From JASBZA01 sp964392065 (GTDB lineage Bacteria > Bacillota > Clostridia > Saccharofermentanales > Fastidiosipilaceae): a stretch of DNA of 7,278 nt. Numbering within the stretch: position 1 is the first letter of the stretch; the number at the start of each line of letters is the position of its first letter. The stretch is from positions 1 to 7,278 of the forward strand of contig CAYMOG010000051.1 of NCBI GenBank assembly GCA_964392065.1. Reading direction: 5' to 3'. Positions 1 through 5,169 of this stretch are shown one piece after another. Under the pieces are notes generated by a model. The model ran no database searches. It saw only the letters and a list, made by a program, of their open reading frames with translations, and had not been told where the DNA came from. Position numbers and translations under genes: made by a program.

Positions 1-88
1 TTAAGCGGCGCTAGGAACCTATAATTGGTGGAGTAGTACGCACCTGACGTTGGCGTTCCTGTTCTTGAAGCAAATTTAGATTTCCGCC

Positions 89-116
89 AGCCGTTTCCTC
101 GGATGAGGAAACGGCT
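89..116. terminator. Perfect 12-bp hairpin, terminator-like, lacking a T-tract
   Basis: AGCCGTTTCCTC pairs perfectly with GAGGAAACGGCT around a GGAT loop. The stem is stable enough for an intrinsic terminator, and the position fits the 3' end of a gene lying left of the window. Neither strand shows a proper T-run after the stem: the plus strand continues TATACAATGG. It could therefore be a Rho-independent terminator with a weak tail, an mRNA-stabilising hairpin, or a bidirectional element. Confidence 0.55.
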
Positions 117-385
117 TATACAATGGGGAGATTTGTGCACCTAATAAACCTACTCCTCTAGAGTATCGAAGAATCTCAAAGTATTTAATTTCTAGTAAAT
201 ATTATAAATTCAACAACAAAATGCGTTTGTTTCAGCAAGAATATTATGATTACTTTCTATCTGCATAGAAAAACTAAAATTACTTTGAACTTTTCTTGTG
301 ATATTGGTTGATAACAAAAGATATTTTCATTATTTAATACCGTTAAGTGTGACTGAGAAATAGACGGAGATTTTAAATTTAAGAT

Positions 386-434
386 TTAATTCTTATATTT
401 ATAAGTTTAAAGAAGGATATTTCCAGTCGGAAAT
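386..434 (+). repeat. Small inverted repeats in the leader just upstream of the binding-protein RBS
   Basis: Two structures follow one another. CTTATA-TT-TATAAG at 392-405 is a perfect dyad that extends imperfectly through TTAA on both sides (386-410). ATTTCC-AGTC-GGAAAT at 419-434 is a 6-bp stem with a tetraloop that ends two bases before the AGGAGGAA ribosome binding site (437-444). The first could be a regulator operator, and the second could affect translation initiation. Both are AT-rich enough to arise by chance. Confidence 0.3.
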
Positions 435-436
435 TT

Positions 437-444
437 AGGAGGAA
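437..444 (+). promoter_or_regulatory. Ribosome binding site of the binding-protein gene
   Basis: AGGAGGAA lies 5 bases before the ATG at 450. It is a near-perfect Shine-Dalgarno match and fixes the start of the solute-binding-protein frame, even though that frame meets a stop at codon 21. Confidence 0.8.
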
Positions 445-509
445 ACATTATGAAAAATCGTTTGTTCAGTGTGTTGATGTCGGGTGTTTTAGTATTCTCA
501 GCGGCAGCT

Positions 510-512
510 TGA
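510..512 (+). other. In-frame TGA at the lipobox cysteine codon
   Basis: The signal peptide ends FSAAA and the next codon is TGA, where the lipid-modified Cys (TGT/TGC) is expected. The mature sequence then continues in frame as NTEST. A single third-position change from a Cys codon explains it. Confidence 0.8.
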
Positions 513-938
513 AATACGGAATCTACGACAACAACTACACCTGCTCCTGTTGTAGATGAAACAACCACTTCAGAAGCAGAGGAAACTACCGCATCAGAGG
601 TTAGCTCGAATGGTGAAGCGGCAGAGATTACTCTTTGGACTTATCCAATTGGAGCATGGGGTCAAGCCGAAACCGTGGATGGTATCATTAGTAATTTCAA
701 TGCAAAGTATCCTGATATCAAGGTTACTGTTGAGTATCTCGATTATCAGACCGGAGATGATCAGGTTACGGCGGCTATCGAAGCGAATACTAAGCCAGAT
801 ATAATTATGGAAGGGCGTGTGCGTTTAGTTTCAAACTGGGGTGCGAAGGTTCTTATGGTAGATTTGGCGGATCTTTGGGATGAAGAGGCTATGGCGGATA
901 TTTCTGCAACTAGTGAAGCGGTTGTTAATGCTGCGAAA

Positions 939-941
939 TAG
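939..941 (+). other. In-frame TAG inside the binding-protein frame
   Basis: TAG follows VVNAAK and precedes SDGKFYEYP, so it sits within a segment conserved in family 1 binding proteins. One base change from AAG, CAG, GAG, TCG, TTG or TGG, among others, would produce it. TAG is the terminal stop of four frames in this window, so general reassignment of TAG is unlikely. Confidence 0.8.
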
Positions 942-1839
942 TCTGACGGGAAATTCTATGAGTATCCTATGGTTATGACTACACATACGATGGCTATTAA
1001 CAAGGAAGGTCTTGAAGAAGCGGGTGCTTGGGATCTTATCGATCATGAGACACGTACTTGGACTACTGAGAATTTCGGTAAGGCACTTCAACTATTGTCG
1101 GATGCAGGCATGAACCCTATTGGTATTATATATAGTGGCGGTCAAGGTGGTGACCAGGGTACTCGTGCGCTTGCCATGAATCTATATAGTGCAAAGTTTG
1201 CAAATGAAGATAATACGGTATGGACGATGAACAGTCCTGAAGGTGTTAAAGGTTTACAGCAACTTGTGGATTGGCATGAGGCTGGGATTATCGGTCATGA
1301 TGCGGGTATGGTAGCTTCAGATGAGTTACAGATGTTTGCTAATGGTACAGCAAAAATGACTTTCGCTTGGAACGCTTCCAATGAAGCTACTTATGCAGCA
1401 GAGGTAGATTTCGAACCTTATGCGGTGGCTTTCCCTACAGATAGTGGCAATCCTGAATTAGCAGGTGGTATTTGGGGCTTTGGTATCTTCAATAATGAAG
1501 ATGAAAATAAAATCGCTGCTGCGAAGAAGTTTATTGAATTTGTAGCGGACGATGAAGAGCAAGGTCCTGAAAGTGTTAAGGCTACAGGTTTCTTCCCAGT
1601 ACGTGCTTCTTATGGCAACGTTTATGCAGGTGAAGAAAATGAGAAGAGAATGGAAGTTTTCGCTTCCTTCATGCCATACATGGGTGATTATTATAATGTA
1701 ACTCCAGGTTGGACAGAGCAGAGAACGGCTTGGTGGAATATGCTACAACAAATTTTCACTGGTACAGATGTACAAGAAGCTGCAGATGCATATGTAGAGG
1801 CCGCTACCGTTAATTAGATCGGAATCAGTTTTTATTAAC

Positions 1840-1869
1840 AAGAAGGCTCCACTCGATTGGAGCCTTCTT
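1840..1869 (+). terminator. Perfect 12-bp hairpin after the binding-protein gene
   Basis: AAGAAGGCTCCA pairs with TGGAGCCTTCTT around a 6-base loop (CTCGAT), 22 bases after the binding-protein stop. The A-rich 5' arm and TTCTT 3' arm form a weak terminator tail, followed by ACATAC. In sugar ABC operons, a hairpin at this point often attenuates transcription so that the binding protein is made in excess over the permeases. Confidence 0.65.
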
Positions 1870-1910
1870 ACATACAAGTATCCTGAATAGGTAGAACATT
1901 TATTTTCTCC

Positions 1911-2411
1911 TTGATGATTATGGCTATGGCTCTACCGAAACAAGTTATTTTAATTCCATTAATTCGTTTAGCGGCCTTCATGGGAATTCATAATACTTTG
2001 GCTGCTGTGATCTTACCTGCTGTGGGCTGGCCATTCGGTGTGTTCTTGATGAAGCAATTCTCGGAGAATATTCCAACGGAAATGCTTGAGGCGGCGAGAA
2101 TTGATGGTTCTGGTGAGTTTAAGACATTTGTGGAAATAGTATGGCCGATGATTAGGCCTGGAGTAGGTGCTCTTGCGATTTTTACATTTATTACGTCCTG
2201 GAATGATTATTTCAGCCAATTAGTAATGTTAAATTCTAGAGATCGTCTGACGATATCGCTAGGTATAGCGAAGATGCAAGCAGAGATGTCTACGGATTTC
2301 GGCTTAATTATGGCAGGGGCAGCGATTGCGGCTATCCCAATTCTGGGTACCTTCTTAATCTTCCAGAAATACTTCACTCAGGGCATTACGCTCGGTGCGG
2401 TCAAGGGCTAA
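1911..2411 (+). pseudogene. MalG-type sugar ABC permease, C-terminal remnant
   Basis: The frame encodes about 166 residues matching the C-terminal part of MalG-family inner-membrane permeases, which are usually about 270-290 residues. Visible landmarks are ALPKQVILIPL, the cytoplasmic EAA loop (EAARIDGSGEF, then WPMIRPG) that contacts the ATPase, the FITSWNDYF segment, and the family C-terminus TQGITLGAVKG. Recognisable homology reaches back to about 1896 (TFIFSLMIMA) and is then cut by an in-frame TGA at 1884-1886. The first 100 or so residues and their membrane spans are missing. TTG at 1911 has no Shine-Dalgarno sequence before it. No MalF-type partner lies between this and the binding protein, as operon order would predict. 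A deletion removing malF and the start of malG is the simplest explanation, so the product is probably non-functional. Confidence 0.8.
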
Positions 2412-2419
2412 AATTAGCA

Positions 2420-2425
2420 TATAAT
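2420..2425 (+). promoter_or_regulatory. Possible -10 element upstream of the RpiR-AGE gene
   Basis: A perfect TATAAT sits 24 bases before the ATG at 2450, in the 38-bp gap after the permease stop. No good -35 hexamer is seen 16-18 bases upstream, where the GC-rich end of the permease frame lies. It would need an activator or be weak. Confidence 0.3.
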
Positions 2426-2449
2426 AAGAGAAAAAAGAGAGACAGGCGA

Positions 2450-3685
2450 ATGATAAAAGAAGATATTTTTAGAAGATTCTATACGGCCAGAGGAGACCTT
2501 ACGAAAAACTCTCAGAAGATAGCGGAGTTTATCGTAGATAATCCCCAGGAAGCACAGCACATGTCCATTACGAATTTGGCGGATGCCTGTGAGATTTCGG
2601 AAGCTTCTGTTTCTCGATTCTGTAAGCAGATGGGCTATGCGGGTTTCAGTGAATTGAAAATCGCTCTGGCTAGAGCTTTGGCAAAAAAGAAGGTACCACT
2701 GGTACAGAAGCAACTGCGGGTTTCGATACGTTCTTGTTTAGAATTTTTAGAAAACTACTGTTTAAACCAAGACGCTCAGGGGCGTATGTATTTTACTGTT
2801 ACTGAAGAGGGTAAGCCGCTTCGGCAAAGACGATATAAGTTTTCGGAAGGATTCTATTGTATTGGTAATGCAGAATTTTATGGCGTAACAGGTGAAGAAA
2901 AATATTTGGAGCGTGCTCGATGGGCGTATGAAGTGATCTATAATTTGGACCAAGGCGAGGAGGATCCTACAGGATTTGGCCCTAAAACGATTCCCGAAAC
3001 CAGGAAGAGTCGCGGTCTAGGGGATCCTATGATCTATCTCAATACGACGCAAATTATGCGTAGGGTAGATCCAGAACATGAAGCGTTGTATAGTGCCCGT
3101 GCCCAAGAGTGCGTTAGGAAGATCTTAGATTTGCACCACAAACCGGAGCTTAAGGCAACATTAGAAACGGTAGCGCCTGATGGGAGCTTGCAGACGGAAA
3201 CTACGGCTGGTCGTGTCGTAAATCCTGGACATTCTATCGAATGTGCATGGTTTCTTATGGAAGAAGCTAAGTATCTAGGAGATGAAGACTTACGTAAGAA
3301 GGCAGAAGAGATTTTTCAATTTGCTATAGCTAGAGGCTGGGACGAAGAATATCAAGGCATCTTATATTTCGTAGATGTTATGGGTTATCCTCCTGAATCT
3401 TATGAGCACGATATGAAACTCTGGTGGCCACATAATGAAGCGCTCATTGCTTCTCTCATGCTCTATCGTGATACGGGAAAAGAAGAATATAAGATATGGT
3501 TTGAGAGAATCCTAGAATATTCCAAGGCATATTTCTCTGATCCAGAATACGGTGAATGGTTTGGTTATCTAAGGCGCGATGGCCAGCCTACTTGGCCGGC
3601 AGCGAAAGGCAGTACATTCAAGGGGCCTTTTCACTTGCCACGCTGCTTGATCTATGTTGATAAGATTCTTGAAGAATTAGCGTAA
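2450..3685 (+). CDS. Chimeric protein: RpiR-type HTH domain fused to an N-terminally truncated AGE-family epimerase
   Basis: This is a single open frame of 411 residues. Residues 1 to about 79 form a complete RpiR HTH_6 DNA-binding domain (LTKNSQKIAEFIVDNP, then EASVSRFCKQMGYAGFSELK). The SIS sugar-phosphate-sensing domain that normally follows is absent. From about residue 92 (SCLEFLENYC) to the end it matches the N-acylglucosamine 2-epimerase family, an (alpha/alpha)6 barrel that interconverts GlcNAc/ManNAc or related sugars. The two family active-site histidines are present: H261 in NPGHSIE and H395 in FHLPR. Their 134-residue spacing is close to that of known AGE enzymes, and KLWWPHNEA (323-331) is intact. 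The first two barrel helices and the conserved Arg near residue 57 of AGE proteins are lost, so catalysis is doubtful. The junction lies within about 2687-2723. The start has only a weak AGG ribosome binding site. A deletion between an rpiR gene and an AGE gene is the likely origin; a genuine regulator-enzyme fusion is the alternative. Confidence 0.8.
   Translation: MIKEDIFRRFYTARGDLTKNSQKIAEFIVDNPQEAQHMSITNLADACEISEASVSRFCKQMGYAGFSELKIALARALAKKKVPLVQKQLRVSIRSCLEFLENYCLNQDAQGRMYFTVTEEGKPLRQRRYKFSEGFYCIGNAEFYGVTGEEKYLERARWAYEVIYNLDQGEEDPTGFGPKTIPETRKSRGLGDPMIYLNTTQIMRRVDPEHEALYSARAQECVRKILDLHHKPELKATLETVAPDGSLQTETTAGRVVNPGHSIECAWFLMEEAKYLGDEDLRKKAEEIFQFAIARGWDEEYQGILYFVDVMGYPPESYEHDMKLWWPHNEALIASLMLYRDTGKEEYKIWFERILEYSKAYFSDPEYGEWFGYLRRDGQPTWPAAKGSTFKGPFHLPRCLIYVDKILEELA
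2693..2705 (+). repeat. GTACC-ACT-GGTAC dyad at the HTH/AGE junction
   Basis: A 5-bp perfect inverted repeat with a 3-base loop lies within the interval (about 2687-2723) where RpiR-like sequence stops and AGE-like sequence begins. It also contains GGTAC as a direct repeat with a 9-base period. It could be a footprint of the rearrangement, but it is short enough to be chance. Confidence 0.3.
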
Positions 3686-3690
3686 TGTTG

Positions 3691-3725
3691 CTCCTCCATT
3701 CGTTATAAAGAAGAAAATGGAGGAG
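3691..3725 (+). promoter_or_regulatory. Inverted repeat that can sequester the ribosome binding site of the DUF1003 gene
   Basis: CTCCTCCATT (3691-3700) is perfectly complementary to AATGGAGGAG (3716-3725) across a 15-base loop. The 3' arm contains GGAGGAG, the core of the Shine-Dalgarno sequence for the ATG at 3736. In the mRNA the folded form would hide the ribosome binding site, and the 5' arm is effectively an anti-Shine-Dalgarno. It starts 5 bases after the stop at 3683-3685, so it could also end the upstream transcript, though no T-tract follows. Confidence 0.5.
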
Positions 3726-3735
3726 GGCAAGTACA

Positions 3736-4233
3736 ATGGCTGATACAACCGAATATTCCCGTGTGGATTTAATTAAGATGATTCTAGAGGATCAGACGGA
3801 ACTGCAACAAGAAGAGCTACTCTTACAACAATTACTCGTCGAAAAACTATCGAAGGACGCTATAAAGGATTTAGACGAGGAGCGGAGTATGGGGGCGAAG
3901 TCTGCGGACGCTTTGGCCTCACTCGCGGGAAGTTGGACATTTATTATTATTTTCTTCACCATTCTGTTGGCCCGGGTTGTAGTAAATGCTGTTTTCCTTA
4001 CACGTCCATTTGATCCCTATCCCTTCATTCTTATGAATTTGATTTTGTCTTGCTTGGCAGCGATTCAGGCACCGATTATTATGATGAGCCAGAACCGCCA
4101 AGAAGAAAAAGATAGAAACCGTGCTAAAAATGATTATCTCATCAATCTAAAAGCAGAAATTCTCATCGAAGATATGCATGTGAAACTCAATGAAATCCTC
4201 ATGCGTCTTGAGGCCCTAGAGAAGAGCAACTAG
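3736..4233 (+). CDS. DUF1003 family membrane protein
   Basis: This 165-residue protein carries the DUF1003 signature. GSWTFIIIFFTILLA opens membrane span 1 (about 65-88). D93-PYPFILMNLILS leads into span 2 (about 95-117). IMMSQNRQEEKDR (115 onward) follows, and the tail NDYLINLKAEILIEDMHVKL completes the family pattern. The N-terminal 60 residues are hydrophilic, rich in Glu, Gln and Leu, and probably helical. Both ends are likely cytoplasmic around a two-helix hairpin. The biochemical role of the family is not established, so none is assigned. The start has a strong GGAGGAGG ribosome binding site 8 bases upstream, inside an inverted repeat. The stop TAG shares the tetranucleotide CTAG with the stop of the convergent regulator gene. 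Nothing ties it functionally to the fucose genes. Confidence 0.88.
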   Translation: MADTTEYSRVDLIKMILEDQTELQQEELLLQQLLVEKLSKDAIKDLDEERSMGAKSADALASLAGSWTFIIIFFTILLARVVVNAVFLTRPFDPYPFILMNLILSCLAAIQAPIIMMSQNRQEEKDRNRAKNDYLINLKAEILIEDMHVKLNEILMRLEALEKSN

Positions 4234-4988
4234 TTCTCTACTCGGTAATTGGAACCTAGTTTCTTGAGCTTGTCTGGAGAAGTATTCTTATCGGTTAAGA
4301 GTAGGTCAATCTGGTGGTTATTGGCGTATTTGTAGAATGAAGTTTCTCCAATTTTGCTATGATCAGAGAGGAGTAGGACTTGCTTGCTTTGGCCTAAGAT
4401 TTTTTTCTTAACGAGTGCTTGTTCATAGTTGGCTTCGTAGACACCGTGTGTATCGACACTCTTACAGGATAAAAAAGCCAAATCAAACTGAAAATCATTC
4501 AGGCTCTCTAGGGTTTGAGGACCTAGGATAGCGCCTCGAGAATGGGAGATTTTGCCGGCAGGCGTGTAGACCTGGATGTGGGCATGGTGGCTTAGTGCCT
4601 GGGCATTGGCTAGGCTGTTGGTGACGACTACAACGCCATTTTTCTCGGGCAAATATGCACATAACGCGTTTACGGTGGTACTGGCATCGAGGAAGATTAT
4701 GCTATTGGCTGGAATATAAGGATGGGCGAGGGAAGCTATGTATTGTTTCTCTTTTTTATGTTTAAGGGTACGTACTTCACTGGGAAATTCCACACTGCGC
4801 TCATCTACTAGCATGGCACCTCCGTGGACACGTGTAATGCTTCCGGAGCGCTCAAGTTCTAGGAGGTCACGGCGTAGGGTAGATCTACTACAATAGAGAT
4901 TTTCCATCAATTCTTCCGTAGTCATGATGGCCTGTTTATTGAGGAGGGATAAGATTTTATCTGTACGTTCCTTTTGTAGCATATACAT
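4230..4988 (-). CDS. DeoR-family transcriptional repressor, probable regulator of the divergent fuc operon
   Basis: The product is about 252 residues, the usual length for the family. Residues 7-59 are the DeoR helix-turn-helix (ERTDKILSLL, MTTEELMENLYCSRSTLRRDL, and the family hallmark ITRVHGGAM). The rest is the DeoRC sugar-phosphate sensor fold, with DASTT at 101-105, TNS at 123-125 and LLLSDHSKIG near the C-terminus. The frame is open up to 5084, but that extension crosses the predicted promoter. AGAAGGTGA (4998-4990) is an 8-of-9 Shine-Dalgarno match and supports ATG at 4988 or, with longer spacing, ATG at 4982. It is divergent from fucI across 181 bases and convergent with the DUF1003 gene. 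DeoR proteins usually repress a neighbouring sugar operon and are released by a phosphorylated intermediate. Here fuculose-1-phosphate is a plausible effector, by inference only. Confidence 0.9.
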   Translation of the reverse strand: MYMLQKERTDKILSLLNKQAIMTTEELMENLYCSRSTLRRDLLELERSGSITRVHGGAMLVDERSVEFPSEVRTLKHKKEKQYIASLAHPYIPANSIIFLDASTTVNALCAYLPEKNGVVVVTNSLANAQALSHHAHIQVYTPAGKISHSRGAILGPQTLESLNDFQFDLAFLSCKSVDTHGVYEANYEQALVKKKILGQSKQVLLLSDHSKIGETSFYKYANNHQIDLLLTDKNTSPDKLKKLGSNYRVEN

Positions 4989-4989
4989 T

Positions 4990-4998
4990 TCACCTTCT
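4990..4998 (-). promoter_or_regulatory. Ribosome binding site of the DeoR-family gene
   Basis: Read on the minus strand, AGAAGGTGA differs at one position from the ideal AGGAGGTGA. It favours a start at 4988 or 4982 rather than the far upstream ATG at 5084. Confidence 0.6.
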
Positions 4999-5013
4999 AA
5001 GCTATTTAAGTCT

Positions 5014-5019
5014 ATTATA
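5014..5019 (-). promoter_or_regulatory. -10 element of the DeoR-family gene
   Basis: The minus strand reads TATAAT about 25 bases before the ATG at 4988, giving a short leader. The -35 region is poor (ATCCAA at 17-bp spacing), so the promoter may be weak, as is common for an autoregulated repressor. Confidence 0.4.
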
Positions 5020-5088
5020 AACAATTTTGAACTGTTTTGGATAATTATGACGAATGAAATGGATTTACTCCTAAATCTCGTCAAAATA

Positions 5089-5116
5089 TTGAATGTTTAT
5101 GGAGAGGTGCTATGAT
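5089..5116 (+). promoter_or_regulatory. Predicted sigma-70/sigma-A promoter of the fucI operon
   Basis: TTGAAT (5089-5094) and TATGAT (5111-5116) are separated by 16 bases. They match the vegetative consensus at 4 of 6 and 5 of 6 positions. The start point would fall near 5123, leaving a leader of about 47 bases. Confidence 0.6.
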
Positions 5117-5150
5117 TAACCTATAAAATTTTTGCGATTAATCTTATAGG
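5114..5150 (+). promoter_or_regulatory. Candidate operator: GATTAA direct repeat and CCTATAA/TTATAGG inverted repeat
   Basis: GATTAA occurs at 5114-5119 and 5136-5141, a 22-base period of about two helical turns. It continues as similar sequence (CC-TATA versus TCTTATA). CCTATAA (5120-5126) and TTATAGG (5144-5150) form a perfect 7-bp dyad. The first copy overlaps the -10 and the second lies just past the predicted start point, the position expected for a repressor site. The adjacent DeoR protein is the obvious candidate binder, by inference. Confidence 0.45.
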
Positions 5151-5155
5151 ACATC

Positions 5156-5163
5156 AAGGAGGA
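5156..5163 (+). promoter_or_regulatory. Ribosome binding site of fucI
   Basis: AAGGAGGA lies 6 bases before the ATG at 5170. It is a strong match and fixes the start. Confidence 0.8.
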
Positions 5164-5169
5164 AGTACA

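Larger units (their letters stand above)
1..449. other. Non-coding leader, no gene recognised
   Basis: No convincing coding region is visible on either strand. The first 24 bases carry plus-strand stops in all three frames (2-4, 12-14 and 22-24), so an upstream gene could end here, but too little remains to identify it. A minus-strand open stretch of about 34 codons (about 122 to 11) has no clear start and no recognised match. From about 117 the DNA is AT-rich and contains small inverted repeats near 386-410 and 419-434, probably as the 5' leader and promoter region of the binding-protein gene at 450. A loose promoter candidate is TTGATA at 308-313 with TTTAAT at 333-338, but the 19-bp spacer is poor. 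Confidence 0.5.
450..1817 (+). pseudogene. Carbohydrate ABC-transporter solute-binding lipoprotein, interrupted by two nonsense codons
   Basis: One frame of 455 sense/nonsense codons encodes a family 1 (MalE/UgpB-like) extracellular sugar-binding protein. It would capture a sugar outside the membrane and pass it to the permease. Residues 1-20 are a lipoprotein signal peptide (MKNR, then a hydrophobic run ending FSAAA). Residues 22 to about 55 are a Thr/Glu-rich linker. The mature domain begins near ITLWTYPIGAWG, and the typical DGKFYEYP and GGIWGFGIF segments are present. Codon 21 (510-512) is TGA where the lipobox Cys belongs, and codon 164 (939-941) is TAG just before SDGKFYEYP. The frame is otherwise continuous and of normal family length, with no frameshift. 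GTG at 675 and ATG at 969 are internal restarts, but either would give an untethered or truncated product. Sequencing error or readthrough are alternatives. The sugar is unknown. Confidence 0.85.

Noticed and set aside
11..122. Minus-strand open stretch of about 34 codons at the left edge
   Set aside because: It has no clear start codon or ribosome binding site, overlaps the strong 89-116 hairpin, and its translation is not recognised.
225..240. CcpA cre-like site in the leader (TGCGTTTGTTTCA)
   Set aside because: The central CG is not placed correctly for the cre consensus on either strand, so the match is poor.
510..560. Selenocysteine insertion at the TGA, with a downstream SECIS-like stem (ACAACA ... 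TGTTGT)
   Set aside because: The pairing is weak, AT-rich and set too far from the codon for a typical bacterial SECIS. The lipobox residue needs a cysteine thiol for lipidation, and a second, TAG nonsense codon in the same frame points to gene decay.
450..1817. Genome-wide alternative genetic code
   Set aside because: The intact frames contain no in-frame TGA or TAG, and four of the six complete frames here end in TAG. Reassignment would not explain both interruptions.
1758..2709. Shared 12-mer CACTGGTACAGA near 1758 and 2697 as deletion endpoints
   Set aside because: A single 12-base match is about what chance gives in 7 kb, and the copies do not flank either inferred deletion in a meaningful way.
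5033..5037. AAACA/TGTTT dyad (5019-5023 with 5033-5037) as the DeoR autoregulatory operator
   Set aside because: Five-base arms in AT-rich DNA are too weak to call without comparative data.
4989..5084. N-terminal extension of the DeoR protein to the ATG at 5084
   Set aside because: The extra residues do not resemble the family start, and the DNA holds a TATAAT and a ribosome binding site for the shorter protein.
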